NCBI RefSeq assembly: GCF_000189255.1 | Contig: NZ_AEVS01000088.1 | Location: 1-64,000, forward strand | DNA length: 64,000 nt | Source of the DNA: Vibrio brasiliensis LMG 20546 | GTDB lineage: Bacteria > Pseudomonadota > Gammaproteobacteria > Enterobacterales > Vibrionaceae | Direction of reading: 5' to 3' | In this document: piece after piece, positions 45,065-53,758 of the stretch | How positions within the stretch are numbered: the stretch's first letter is position 1 | How the letters are laid out: each line of letters begins with the position of its first letter | Translations under genes and position numbers: made by a program | The notes under the pieces: generated by a model | The model's input: the letters and a program-made list of their open reading frames with translations, nothing else | What the model was told of the DNA's origin: nothing | Databases searched by the model: none

Positions 45065-45937
45065 ATGCAGTTCGAACAATATTATCAGCAGGTTCGCCGT
45101 AAGCAAAAAACCGACGCACTAATGTGGTCGGGTATGTTTATGCTGCTTTATTTGCTTTCTGGACACTTTGCTGAGTTTAGCCTCCGTCAGATTATTAATA
45201 ACGCCCCGTCGCTTTTTGATTATATCTACGACACCATTCCAGACCTTTCTTGGCAGCATTTATTTGCTGGCCGTGATGAGTCAGGTCACGCGGTACCGGG
45301 GTCACTGATCTACTGGGGGTATCGCCTGCATATTCAGTTGCCACTCCTGTGGGAAACTCTCAACGTCGCGATGGCTGCGACATTGGTTTCTTCTGTAGTC
45401 GCTATCGTTCTTGCGTTCTTGTGTGCCAGTAATGGCTACGCGCCAGCGCCAGTTCGTGTTGGGGTTCGTTCATTTGTGGCCTTTTTGCGCACTATGCCTG
45501 AGCTGGCATGGGCAGTGATGTTTGTGATGGCTTTTGGCGTAGGTACATTTCCGGGCTTTGTCGCGCTGACGCTGCACAGTATTGGCAGCCTGACCAAGCT
45601 GTTTTATGAGTCAATTGAGGCCATCTCTGACAAGCCAGTTCGCGGTCTGACATCGTGTGGTTCAAGCCCTATCCAGAGAGTCCGTTTTGCTTTTTGGCCT
45701 CAGGTCAAACCAACGGTGCTGTCGTTTGTTTTCTTACGTTTTGAGGTTAACTTCCGTTCGTCCACCATCTTAGGCCTGGTTGGAGCTGGCGGTATCGGTC
45801 AGGAGTTAATGACCAATATTAGTCTGGGTCGCAATGACCAGGTCAGTATTACCCTGATGCTGATTATCATTGTGGTTGGCATCATCGATTCACTATCTGG
45901 TGTATTGCGAAAAAAAGTAATTAGTGGTGGCGCATAA
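45065..45937 (+). CDS. phnE: PhnE, phosphonate ABC transporter permease (first)
   Basis: A 290-residue inner-membrane permease with about six helices. The cytoplasmic coupling loop EAISDKPVRGLTSCGSSPIQRVRFAFWPQ carries the EAA-type motif. RTMPELAWAVMF and ILGLVGAGGIGQEL are family hallmarks. Its stop overlaps the start of a second PhnE by one base (TAATG). Confidence 0.94.
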   Translation: MQFEQYYQQVRRKQKTDALMWSGMFMLLYLLSGHFAEFSLRQIINNAPSLFDYIYDTIPDLSWQHLFAGRDESGHAVPGSLIYWGYRLHIQLPLLWETLNVAMAATLVSSVVAIVLAFLCASNGYAPAPVRVGVRSFVAFLRTMPELAWAVMFVMAFGVGTFPGFVALTLHSIGSLTKLFYESIEAISDKPVRGLTSCGSSPIQRVRFAFWPQVKPTVLSFVFLRFEVNFRSSTILGLVGAGGIGQELMTNISLGRNDQVSITLMLIIIVVGIIDSLSGVLRKKVISGGA

Positions 45938-46806
45938 TGGAACAGCAAGCTCTTACCGAAATCAAACAACAAAACACTGAGATCTTTTCCCAGCAAACTC
46001 GCTATCTACGTGGAGTGGCGCTTACTGTTGCCCTTATCCTCGGTTACTACCTGGTGTTTTTTTCTGTTTATGGAGTCTCTGAGCAACAGTTTGCGATGGG
46101 CTGCGAAAAGATAGGAACGTACTTCCTAAGTATGTTTGTGTGGCGAGACTTCTGGAATTGGCCGTTCGCATACTACTTTAAGCAAATTGGAATCACGCTA
46201 GCGATTGTATTTGGTGGTACTTTGACCGCATCGGTTGTCGCGCTGCCTATGTCCTTTCTGGCGGCTCGCAATGTGATGACAGGCCCATTTCGGATTGCGG
46301 CGACCTTTATGCGCCGTATCTTCGATGTGTGCCGAGGTATTGATATGGCTATCTGGGGCATGATCTTTGTGCGTGCGGTTGGTCTCGGTCCTTTGGCGGG
46401 TGTCATGGCCATTTTTGTTCAAGACCTGGGTTTGTTTGGCAAACTTTATGCTGAAAGTCATGAAGCCGCTGACAAAAAGCCCTCACAAGGCATGGCATCC
46501 GTAGGAGCCAATAACTTACAAAAACATCGTTTTGCAATCTTAACTCAGTCATTCCCCAGTTTTCTGGCGCTGACGCTTTATCAATTGGAGTCGAATACTC
46601 GTTCTGCGGCGGTATTAGGCTTTGTTGGTGCTGGTGGTATCGGCCTGGTGTATGCGGAGAACATGCGCCTTTGGAATTGGGATGTTGTCACGTTCATCAC
46701 ATTAGTACTGGTGGTGGTGATCATGGCTCTAGATAAGGTATCTAGCATCCTACGCCAGAAATACATTATTGGTGAAAACATTCCGCTCTATAACCCAAAG
46801 GCTTAA
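45937..46806 (+). CDS. phnE: PhnE, phosphonate ABC transporter permease (second)
   Basis: A 289-residue second PhnE paralogue with the same layout: a coupling loop ESHEAADKKPSQGMASVGANNLQKHRFAILTQ and a late AAVLGFVGAGGIGLVY. The two different permeases, translationally coupled, probably form a heterodimer. The residues CRGIDMAIWGMIFVR replace the RTMPELAW of the first copy. Confidence 0.94.
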   Translation: MEQQALTEIKQQNTEIFSQQTRYLRGVALTVALILGYYLVFFSVYGVSEQQFAMGCEKIGTYFLSMFVWRDFWNWPFAYYFKQIGITLAIVFGGTLTASVVALPMSFLAARNVMTGPFRIAATFMRRIFDVCRGIDMAIWGMIFVRAVGLGPLAGVMAIFVQDLGLFGKLYAESHEAADKKPSQGMASVGANNLQKHRFAILTQSFPSFLALTLYQLESNTRSAAVLGFVGAGGIGLVYAENMRLWNWDVVTFITLVLVVVIMALDKVSSILRQKYIIGENIPLYNPKA

Positions 46807-46808
46807 CC

Positions 46809-47249
46809 ATGGAAATATCAATTCTGTCGCAGATTAACTGTGAGCAAGTGACCTCTGAACAACGCGCCGCACTGGATGTGCTACAACAGCTTCGGCCAGA
46901 CTTTTCAATTCAGGAGCTTGCGAACCAAGTTGCCCGCCAGCAGGCAAATGGCTATCAACTGGCTTATCTGACGAATGAGGGTGTTTGCGCCGCAGTGTGT
47001 GGGTTTAATTTCGGAGAAAAACTCTCGTGGGGCAAGCATGTTTATATCGATGACTTTGTTACAAATAGCCAGAGTCGTTCTGCCGGAGTAGGTAAGTTCT
47101 TCCTTGATTGGGTTAAGGAATATGCCGCGCAACAGGGGTGTCAGCAAATACACCTAGGCTCTGGGGTGCAACGCTTTGGCGCGCATAAGTTTTACCTACG
47201 GGAAGGCTTCCATATATCAAGCCATCATTTTATGTGTCGAGTGCTCTAG
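46809..47249 (+). CDS. phnO: PhnO-like GNAT acetyltransferase
   Basis: A 146-residue GNAT directly after the second phnE (2-bp gap). The C terminus (HKFYLREGFHISSHHF) closely resembles that of the aminoalkylphosphonate acetyltransferase PhnO, and the length is that of PhnO. The acetyl-CoA loop is seen at SRSAGVGKFFLDWV. N-acetylation of aminophosphonates is the likely role, which would protect from toxic aminophosphonates and aid C-P lyase. The symbol is supported by context more than by motif. Confidence 0.8.
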   Translation: MEISILSQINCEQVTSEQRAALDVLQQLRPDFSIQELANQVARQQANGYQLAYLTNEGVCAAVCGFNFGEKLSWGKHVYIDDFVTNSQSRSAGVGKFFLDWVKEYAAQQGCQQIHLGSGVQRFGAHKFYLREGFHISSHHFMCRVL

Positions 47250-47328
47250 GTTAGGGTATGGCCGAGAACAGCTGACTACGGTTTATTTAGGTCGTTGAAT
47301 TAACGGATAGATTCCAACGACTGATCTT

Positions 47329-47356
47329 AAAAGTGTTCTAGGTTGGAACACTTTTT
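47329..47356. terminator. Terminator after phnO
   Basis: AAAAGTGTTC / GAACACTTTTT with a 7-nt loop ends in a T-run. A second, similar dyad (AATGTTC-N7-GAACATT, 47377-47397) follows 45 bp later. Both lie between convergent phnO and the DUF3644 gene and probably terminate both. Confidence 0.75.
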
Positions 47357-47581
47357 GTCGTTTTTCGGAGGAGTAGAATGTTCAAAGTCAGAACATTTTA
47401 GCTTTCTATCCGAGTTGTTCTAACTTGTTTCTGCCCCATTCGTTGTTAGCACTAACGCCATTGTCAAATTGTGTGACACTTAGTCGGGTTACTTTTTCTA
47501 ATGCAAGCAGTCGACCTGAAAATTAGAGGGAGATAAATAACTGCCTCTTAGCCAATATCAAAAAGAGCCATATCGAAAGTA

Positions 47582-48907
47582 TTAAGCAAGAGCAGCCTGT
47601 TTATTTCTTTTCTTCTTAGCTTGAGATTTTGCTTGCTCGATAAAATTATCTTTCATCGTAATTTGCCTAACGATCTCATCAACCGCATCTTGGGAATAAA
47701 TATGTGTGTTAGATATCTTTTGATAGTGGTGGTGCTTGTTACAGGTTGCTTTCCAGTTAAGCTTTGAGACTGCCGCTTGGAAGCAATGACTATTTATTGT
47801 TGGCTTTCCCTTTTTATCTCGAGCTACTAAGCACTTTTCTAGTTTTGCCATATCGTAGTTAGCATGAAGGGTCTTATTAATAGCATCAATAGCAGTCTTT
47901 TGAGTGAAAGTATGAGTTTTCTCTGGATCTACTTGCTTCTCAACTACAAGAGCCTTTTTCAACTGCTCCAAGTCCTGAGCTTTACCGTTAGCCGCAGCAA
48001 GTATTATCTGGCTGTCTTTCTCATCACGAGCATACACAAGTGATACGTTAATCGGTATAGCGAACTCGATATCATCTTCTTTCTCGATTTCATCTTGCAC
48101 CGTTTTAGCTAGTTCGAGCATATCTTCCGCTGCCTTACCATACAATGATCGCAACACTGGCTCTGGTGGCATCTTAAAATCACCAACTAGTGATATCATT
48201 CCAGCATGCTGAGAGCGCATAAATGGTACCTCTGCAAACTCCTGAAACTTAGATGAATAATTCAGCACACCAGATTGGAATATGCGAGAAGCCAACCCTT
48301 GAAGCTCTGGCATAAGTAGATGAACAGCACCATCACGCCAATCAGCTATACGAGAGATATTCTTTCTCACATTGTCATTTTCTTTGAACAATTTATCCAA
48401 GCATTGCCTCAAAGATATTGTTTTCTTTACGCCTTGCTTATTCGCTTTCTCGAATACCGCTTCTTCACCATCTCGCTCAATGATTATTGCTTTCAGAAGC
48501 TGCTCCCAAGCAGTTGAGTACATCATTACAAATCCATCTAACTTGTTTTCAAGTGACGGTCTGTTGTAAAGCTCTAATGCAAGCATCATGTTATCTTTGG
48601 ACTTTTTGAGTAGGGCTTTAGCTAAGTTAGATTTACATTTATGACCTAGCTCTTGATAGTGCTTACTCTGAGATAAACGCTTTTTGAACTCGATAAAACT
48701 TACATCTAGTACATTGATTGCTTCGTATGTATTAACTCCGATCTCTGCTAAGAATTGAGTTATCTGCCCCTTCCCGTAGTAAGATTTGAATGTACTTGGC
48801 TTCCAGCCTACATGCGCGATAAGATCTTCTTTGGTGAAAGTTGAACTCTCTGTTTGATGCTTCTGCAAGAATTGGTACAGCAATAACTGCATTTCGACTT
48901 TAGCCAT
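47582..48907 (-). CDS. DUF3644/HEPN-like protein
   Basis: A 441-residue protein of the DUF3644 type. Residues about 1-65 look like a helix-turn-helix-type module (EDLIAHVGWKPSTFKSYYGK). Residues about 100-200 match DUF3644: LELYNRPSLENKLDGFVMMYSTAWEQLLKAI, followed by RIADWRDGAVHLL. The RDGAVH element fits the R-x4-H pattern of HEPN ribonuclease domains. The C-terminal part is basic, with KATCNKHHHYQK. HEPN proteins are often toxins or abortive-infection effectors; that role here is an inference. It sits at the border of the accessory integron region and is divergent from it. It is not known to be a cassette. Confidence 0.75.
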   Translation of the reverse strand: MAKVEMQLLLYQFLQKHQTESSTFTKEDLIAHVGWKPSTFKSYYGKGQITQFLAEIGVNTYEAINVLDVSFIEFKKRLSQSKHYQELGHKCKSNLAKALLKKSKDNMMLALELYNRPSLENKLDGFVMMYSTAWEQLLKAIIIERDGEEAVFEKANKQGVKKTISLRQCLDKLFKENDNVRKNISRIADWRDGAVHLLMPELQGLASRIFQSGVLNYSSKFQEFAEVPFMRSQHAGMISLVGDFKMPPEPVLRSLYGKAAEDMLELAKTVQDEIEKEDDIEFAIPINVSLVYARDEKDSQIILAAANGKAQDLEQLKKALVVEKQVDPEKTHTFTQKTAIDAINKTLHANYDMAKLEKCLVARDKKGKPTINSHCFQAAVSKLNWKATCNKHHHYQKISNTHIYSQDAVDEIVRQITMKDNFIEQAKSQAKKKRNKQAALA

Positions 48908-49391
48908 CTGATTTCCAATAACTTATTCATCTTGTTGTGCTGCATTTTATTGTATAACACCGGGATAATCAGAGAGTGGCATCAAATAATTGAATACCCT
49001 TAAACAATTTGAATTGACCAGTGTTCTGTGCAAAATTTATTGTGGTTAAGTTTGGAGAGCATTCTAAAAAGGCCGCTTGAGCTATACCTCTCCTCATCCG
49101 ATCCTGCCAATTTAGCAAAAGCGCTAGTCGAAAAATGTCTGAGCACTGCTGGCTCTGGCACAGTTTTGCCCCAAAATCGTTCAGAGCTAATACTCTACAT
49201 TTTTAGGGGGCGTGCGTTTGCCCTACTAAAACTTATTCGATTAATTTGATAGCTGTTCACTCCCGTCATTAGGCGACATCTTGCAGTCTAATTTCCCTTC
49301 ATGTGTGATAAATTATTGATTATTAGTTAAGTTAATATGAAAATGACTGCATTTCGAAGGATGGAAAACGACAATTTGTCGTCTAATAAGC
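48908..49391. other. About 480-bp region left of the cassette array
   Basis: No integrase, attI or recognisable gene was found. A 73-codon frame (49028-49249) has no ribosome site or motif and is not called. A perfect 15-bp palindrome ACGACAATTTGTCGT lies at 49368-49382, just before the GCGTTAG end of what is probably a decayed attC at 49390-49398. Confidence 0.5.
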
Positions 49392-49419
49392 GTTAGAAAT
49401 TTGAGGTAACAATGAGTTT

Positions 49420-50238
49420 ATGGCAGAAGTAAATAAACATACTAAGGAAGAAAACAATCGCATGAGCGAAGCATTTAAGAAGTTTCGAGAAAGTAATTGG
49501 TTTGTAATTATTACAACAGTTTTCCCTGTCGCAACAGTCGTAGCGAGCGTATTATTGTATTTCAATGCTGATGCCCTACGGGATCAAGCCGCACAGTTCA
49601 ATATTGATATTTCTAACTTACAGAATAGAGTTCATGAAAAAGATGCTCAAATAATACTCCTCAATGAGCAGATTAAGCAGAAAACGACTCAATCTGAAAT
49701 TCTAAAATCTCAAGTTGAGCTTCTTCAAAAAGTTAACAAGCATCATGAAGATCTGTCTCTTATAGAGAGAAATACTGTTGAATTGAGCTTGAGAGAACAA
49801 GAAAAGCAAGTGGCAGAATTAACTGGTCGCCTTAATGCTTTTAAAGTGTTAAATGACAAGTTTGGGAAGGCTGAAGAAATTGCATCAACCTTATCAAGGC
49901 TTGATTCAGATTTAAACAAAGCTAATACAGATAATGAAAAGCTAAGAGAAAAGCTCGCAATTTATGAAGCTGAGTCTCCAGTTTTGTCTACTGAAACTAT
50001 TGAAGAGGGGCAATCTAAGTCTTTCTTGAATAACACTATCACTGTTGGTGTAATTGATGCTTATAGTTCTTGGGGGTACGTTAACATTTCGAACTTCGAT
50101 AACTTGTTGCTCGAGCGCGAAGAAGTTAGACCGGGTAAAAATATACCGATAGTGCTAGAAGAAGTAACGTATGTTCTTACTGTCGATTCTATTTCAGGAG
50201 ATTCAATTCGTTTTAGCTTGCTAAGTCGAATTGAATAA
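49420..50238 (+). CDS. Cassette gene 1: membrane-anchored coiled-coil protein
   Basis: A 272-residue protein of unknown function. One membrane segment (about residues 26-48, WFVIITTVFPVATVVASVLLYF) is followed by a long coiled coil (about 60-185). A small C-terminal beta-rich domain (about 205-272; YSSWGYVNISN, GKNIPIVLEEVTYVLTV) follows. It lies between a GCGTTAG boundary and an attC site, so is a gene cassette. No promoter is visible. Confidence 0.7.
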   Translation: MAEVNKHTKEENNRMSEAFKKFRESNWFVIITTVFPVATVVASVLLYFNADALRDQAAQFNIDISNLQNRVHEKDAQIILLNEQIKQKTTQSEILKSQVELLQKVNKHHEDLSLIERNTVELSLREQEKQVAELTGRLNAFKVLNDKFGKAEEIASTLSRLDSDLNKANTDNEKLREKLAIYEAESPVLSTETIEEGQSKSFLNNTITVGVIDAYSSWGYVNISNFDNLLLEREEVRPGKNIPIVLEEVTYVLTVDSISGDSIRFSLLSRIE

Positions 50239-50240
50239 AT

Positions 50241-50366
50241 TTCTAACAAACTGTTTAAGAGTGATTCGCAACGCGTGGCATTTTTGGTATGCGTTGCGTT
50301 TAATGTTTAAGGTGGTATGCGGCGGCTTCTGTATTGCGTTGCTCACACCTTAACAGGGCGTTATGT
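50241..50366 (+). other. attC site 1 (VCR-like)
   Basis: About 125 bp from TTCTAACAAACTG to GGGCGTTATGT. It has the bounding core sites (RYYYAAC and GTTRRRY) and the internal palindromic features CGCAACGCGTGGCA and TTGCGTTGCTCACACC. It is highly similar to attC sites 2 and 4 nearby, the uniform sites typical of a Vibrio chromosomal integron. Confidence 0.88.
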
Positions 50367-50379
50367 TTTCGGAGGGAAT

Positions 50380-50682
50380 ATGAGTAGTTATAAGAAGCTA
50401 TTCGAGTGTGTGAGACCTGACTTTATTTGTAATCTCACAGCGACTCGGACCGAAGAACAAGGAGTTCTGAAGCTTACTCTTCGAAGTGAACACGAAAATG
50501 TTGAACTCTATGGGTTTGAAGATTTGGCTGATTCAGTTAGTGATTTATTATCGTCTGAGCGTATAACAATCTCAGAAGAACTAGGTACTTATAAAGAGTT
50601 TGGCACAATACGAATTGAGTGTTGGGTAAATGAAAGTTACTCAGAGTATTGGTGTGATCGCGCGCATGTAGAACAAACATAA
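50380..50682 (+). CDS. Cassette gene 2: 100-residue protein of unknown function
   Basis: A small acidic soluble protein (MSSYKKLFECVRPDF...). The ATG at 50380 is set by GGAGGG seven bases upstream, immediately after attC site 1; the longer open frame runs back through the attC. No domain was recognised. The pattern of alternating strands and one helix (ELYGFEDLADSVSDLLSS) would fit a small alpha/beta protein, such as an immunity-type protein, but nothing supports a specific role. Confidence 0.65.
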   Translation: MSSYKKLFECVRPDFICNLTATRTEEQGVLKLTLRSEHENVELYGFEDLADSVSDLLSSERITISEELGTYKEFGTIRIECWVNESYSEYWCDRAHVEQT

Positions 50683-50802
50683 CAAATTGCTTAAGAGTGA
50701 TTCGCAACGCGTGGCACTTTTACCATGCGTTGGTTTTTGTGTTTAAGGTGGTCTGCAGAGGCTTGGGCATTGCGTTGCTCACACCTTAACAAGGCGTTAG
50801 GT
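50677..50802 (+). other. attC site 2 (VCR-like)
   Basis: About 125 bp from CATAACAAATTGC to GGCGTTAGGT, closely matching attC site 1 apart from the central variable spacer. GTTAGGT fits the GTTRRRY core exactly. Confidence 0.88.
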
Positions 50803-50817
50803 GAGGTAGAGGTAAAA

Positions 50818-51360
50818 ATGGACAAAGCAGCTAGGTGGTCAATTGCCTTATCGAGTGCAGCCTTAGTATTGAGTATTTGTGCTTTCGTAGCTCAGTATCT
50901 TTGGCATTCTCAAAGTTTGATCATTTCTATTCTAGACGTAGATGTCGTTGATAATGAGTTGAATGCCAAAATAGCTATTTCGAATCTGGGAAACCGTGAT
51001 GAAGTTATTTATGACGTTTTCTACGGGTACGAGGATAAGTTGAAAACTGACCTGATATATAAAGACAAAAATGTGGACACCTCTTTTGTGGTAAAAGCTG
51101 GAGAAAGCCGAATATTCAACTATTCAGAGAGTTTCCATGGGAAAAAGCACATTGTGAAATACCCCGTGACTCGGCTACCTATCAACTTATTTGTTAGAGT
51201 GTTATCAAGGGGGGATTTTGTAGAATTGAAGTTGGCGTACTTTGATGTTGCAACCAATCGACTACACATACGTTTTCCTTCGGTGGATATCCATGATGTA
51301 ACGTTTAGAGCTCTAGGAGATTATAAGAAGCCCGAATTTACAGGGTATGTGTCGTTATAA
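50818..51360 (+). CDS. Cassette gene 3: membrane-anchored protein
   Basis: A 180-residue protein with one N-terminal membrane segment (about residues 8-30) and a beta-rich domain (about 35-180). No known family was recognised. The ATG at 50818 follows GAGGTAGAGG and attC site 2; the longer frame begins inside attC. The cassette ends at attC site 3, which is interrupted by an insertion sequence. Confidence 0.65.
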   Translation: MDKAARWSIALSSAALVLSICAFVAQYLWHSQSLIISILDVDVVDNELNAKIAISNLGNRDEVIYDVFYGYEDKLKTDLIYKDKNVDTSFVVKAGESRIFNYSESFHGKKHIVKYPVTRLPINLFVRVLSRGDFVELKLAYFDVATNRLHIRFPSVDIHDVTFRALGDYKKPEFTGYVSL

Positions 51361-51362
51361 TC

Positions 51363-51481
51363 ACCTAACAATAAATTTAAGAGTGATTCACAACGCTTGG
51401 CACTCTCACTTCAAGTCAGTTTAGTGTTTATGGCACAATGCTTTAGGTAAGGTGTTAGCGTTGTTCACACCTTAATTTGGC
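51363..51481 (+). other. attC site 3, left part (split by IS1111-group element 1)
   Basis: The sequence from ACCTAAC through CTTAATTTGGC is the left part of a VCR-like attC. Its right core site GTTAGCC is found at 52841-52847, on the other side of the insertion sequence. Rejoining gives an attC of about 126 bp. It is the most diverged of the sites in its middle. Confidence 0.85.
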
Positions 51482-51484
51482 TAC

Positions 51485-51745
51485 ATGGATTCCCCCGGTT
51501 GTCAAACATCCGCTAAACTTCAAGTGATGGGTTTTGGACTGCCGCTCTACATTCGGCCTACTTATTGATGGTTCGCAACATCGTGGCCCTGATGACTTTG
51601 CGCGACTGCGGTGCCTTATTCGTTAGATGACATCAAAAGTGTCCGCCAAATTACCAGGCTCTCCGCATGTGGTCTTAACCTATCTCCATCATTAGCGTCT
51701 GCAATGACCCGGTGGGTTAACTCTTATGCTGTTTAAGTTTTTTAC
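51485..51745 (-). ncRNA. Candidate bridge/seek RNA region of IS element 1
   Basis: A 261-bp non-coding stretch downstream of the transposase stop. In IS1111-group elements the targeting RNA is encoded here. Two motifs shared with the equivalent part of element 2 are GCTCTACATTCGG (51544-51556) and ATTCGTTAG (51618-51626). The second reproduces the right IS-attC junction, as expected of guide segments. No RNA fold was computed. Confidence 0.5.
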
Positions 51746-52771
51746 TTAGGCAGCATAGTTCTCATACTCCGTTTGATTGTGTAACAGTGACCAGATGATT
51801 CGCGCATTCTTAGCTGCCAATGCGACCACAGCGCGATTCATACCCCTTCGCTCTAATACGCCTCGACACCATTGGCTAAGCCTGTCTTGCTTATCTCCTA
51901 AGTTGGCAATGACGGTTCTTGCCCCGTGGACTAAAAGCGTGCGGAGGTATTTGTCACCATGCTTGGTAATTCGACCTAACCTTGGTTTACCCCCAGTTGT
52001 GTATTGCTTAGGAACCAGACCAAGCCAGGCCGAGAAGTCTCGACTCTTGTCGAACTGAGCGCCATTACCAATTGACGCCAAAATCGCAGTAGCAGTTTGA
52101 GGTCCAATGCCACGAACTTTCATGATGCGTTGTACATTATCACTGACCTTTGCGAAGGCTTCGAATGCCTGCTCAGTATCTGCGATACGCTGATTGAGAG
52201 CGTTGAGATGCAGATAAGCATCATGCAGCACCGCTCTTGCTAGTTGAGGCAGTTCATTGTTGGCGTCTTCAAGCATGAGTGGAACTTGCTTCATTAGAGA
52301 TGAACGCCCGACAGGGATGACAAGACCAAACTCGGATAGTAGTGCACGGATGCGATTCATGATGGCAGTGCGCTCACAAACCCAGTGCTCTCTCATGCGG
52401 TGTATCGACAGTATGGCTTGTTGTTCAGGAGACTTTATCGGGACGAAGCGAGTCGAAGGACGTTGAACGGCTTCGCAGATAGCGACAGCATCATTGAGGT
52501 CATTCTTTCCTTTGGTCCGATAAGGAGCGACATATTTGGCTGCCATGATGCGAGTGTCGTGACCAAGTTTGTTGAGAGTTCTTGCCCAGTAATGCGCTCC
52601 ACCGCACGCTTCTAAGCCTATGCACATATGAGGAAGGTTTGATATGGTAGTGAGCAATTTAGAGCGGCTAACCGACTTGTGCAGAACGACTTTACCTTTT
52701 ACGTCAACGACATGAATACTAAAGTGATTTTTAGCTAAATCGATACCGCCAAAATAAGAATAATCAGACAT
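51746..52771 (-). CDS. IS110-family (IS1111-group) transposase 1
   Basis: A 341-residue DEDD transposase/recombinase. The N-terminal catalytic acids are seen in GGIDLAKNHFSIH (D) and GLEACGGAHYWA (E), and in KNDLNDA (D, D). The C-terminal Transposase_20 domain contains VRGIGPQTATAILASIG and SRDFSAWLGLVPKQYTTGGK, which includes the nucleophilic serine. The gene looks intact. GGAGG precedes the ATG. The enzyme is expected to use an RNA guide from the adjacent non-coding end to recognise attC. Confidence 0.95.
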   Translation of the reverse strand: MSDYSYFGGIDLAKNHFSIHVVDVKGKVVLHKSVSRSKLLTTISNLPHMCIGLEACGGAHYWARTLNKLGHDTRIMAAKYVAPYRTKGKNDLNDAVAICEAVQRPSTRFVPIKSPEQQAILSIHRMREHWVCERTAIMNRIRALLSEFGLVIPVGRSSLMKQVPLMLEDANNELPQLARAVLHDAYLHLNALNQRIADTEQAFEAFAKVSDNVQRIMKVRGIGPQTATAILASIGNGAQFDKSRDFSAWLGLVPKQYTTGGKPRLGRITKHGDKYLRTLLVHGARTVIANLGDKQDRLSQWCRGVLERRGMNRAVVALAAKNARIIWSLLHNQTEYENYAA

Positions 52772-52868
52772 GGTGCCTCCGGTTTAAGCAATGACCACAT
52801 GAGTGTGGCAGATCCTCGGGAGGGGGAATCCATGTCATTCGTTAGCCCTTTACGAGGAGTATTTGATT

Positions 52869-53642
52869 TTGTCATTTAGTGGTTATCTTGAAGGAGATAT
52901 TTATTCGCATTGTTGGTTCTATGAGTCAGCGAGACGCTCATTTGAGCATGAAGGATATGGCGAGACTTGCGGAGGTATTACAGCAATTTCTTTAACAGCT
53001 TTTATGGTAGAGAGCTATTTAAATTTATGTTGTAAATTGATTTTTGATGCGCGGTCAAGAGCGTCAAAAGTACTTGATCATCCTCCTTCGGACTTTTTCA
53101 AGCTAATTGAGCAGACGCCTAAAGGTATAGATATACACGAGCGTGTAGCTATTGCATATGGATATAAAGCTCAACTAGAAAAGCTTGCAAATGCTCTTGA
53201 GGCTAAAGTTACTGGTCGTAAAAAAGCAAAATATATTCGTCTGCGTTCTGATAAATCGTTTTATGAAATTGATGATGCAATAAGATTCTCTCCTAGAGCC
53301 AAATTTGATGCATTAACAGAAGCACTATATGAAGATGAACGTATCAAAAAGGCGCATCGCGAATTGATTGATGAGTTGTTTAAGTTAAGAAACTCTTTGG
53401 CTCATGGTCGCTCGGAGCTAGTAAAAAGTTCATTTACGGTAGCCAGTGATACTGATTCAAGTTTTTCACCAGACTTAGTTCCTGCTCTTCAAGCTAGTTG
53501 GCAGGAAAAGTGTTCCCAGAAAAATGCGCAAAAACTATTCAATAACTCCTGCGAAGTAATAGAATTTTTGAGCAACTGCGCTTTTGGTAATAGACACCCT
53601 TTCAGAATGCCTACTCAAATTGGCGCTTTGACACAGGGCTAA
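52869..53642 (+). CDS. Cassette gene 4: HEPN-motif protein
   Basis: A 257-residue protein from a cassette flanked by two split attC sites. The start is probably TTG 52869 (GAGGAG nine bases before); the longer frame extends back into the IS. Near residues 170-195, IDELFKLRNSLAHGRSE contains RNSLAH, the R-x4-H motif of HEPN ribonucleases, in the helical context typical of them. The N-terminal part has TAISLTAFMVESYLNLCCKL. HEPN proteins are commonly RNA-cleaving toxins or defence effectors. No partner (such as an MNT antitoxin) is in the cassette, so toxicity is doubtful. Confidence 0.65.
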   Translation: MSFSGYLEGDIYSHCWFYESARRSFEHEGYGETCGGITAISLTAFMVESYLNLCCKLIFDARSRASKVLDHPPSDFFKLIEQTPKGIDIHERVAIAYGYKAQLEKLANALEAKVTGRKKAKYIRLRSDKSFYEIDDAIRFSPRAKFDALTEALYEDERIKKAHRELIDELFKLRNSLAHGRSELVKSSFTVASDTDSSFSPDLVPALQASWQEKCSQKNAQKLFNNSCEVIEFLSNCAFGNRHPFRMPTQIGALTQG

Positions 53643-53755
53643 CAAACTGTTCAAGAGGGATTCGCAACGCGTGGCATTTTCGCTATGCGTTGGTTTTAGT
53701 GTTTAAGGTGGCATGCGGCAGCTTTGGTATTGCGTTGCTCACCCCTTAACAGGGC
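53640..53755 (+). other. attC site 4, left part (split by IS1111-group element 2)
   Basis: TAACAAACTGTTC through CCCCTTAACAGGGC is the left part of a VCR-like attC, nearly identical to attC site 1. The right core GTTATAT resumes at 55088-55094 after the second insertion sequence. Confidence 0.87.
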
Positions 53756-53758
53756 TAC

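Larger units (their letters stand above)
51482..52840 (-). mobile_element. IS1111-group insertion sequence 1 (IS110 family), inserted in attC
   Basis: A 1359-bp element. Subterminal inverted repeats ATGGATTCCCCC (51485-51496) and GGGGGAATCCAT (52822-52833) are perfect over 12 bp. They leave 3 bases outside on one side and 7 on the other, the known 3/7 arrangement of IS1111 elements. It has no target duplication and lies between GGC and GTTAG of the attC right core. Its transposase is on the minus strand. Confidence 0.9.

Noticed and set aside
47334-47397. Two TGTTC-N7-GAACA dyads as tandem operators
   Set aside because: They lie between convergent genes, and the first ends in a T-run, so terminators explain them better.
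49028-49249. 73-codon frame left of the cassette array
   Set aside because: Checked as a possible integrase or cassette fragment; no integrase motifs and no ribosome site.
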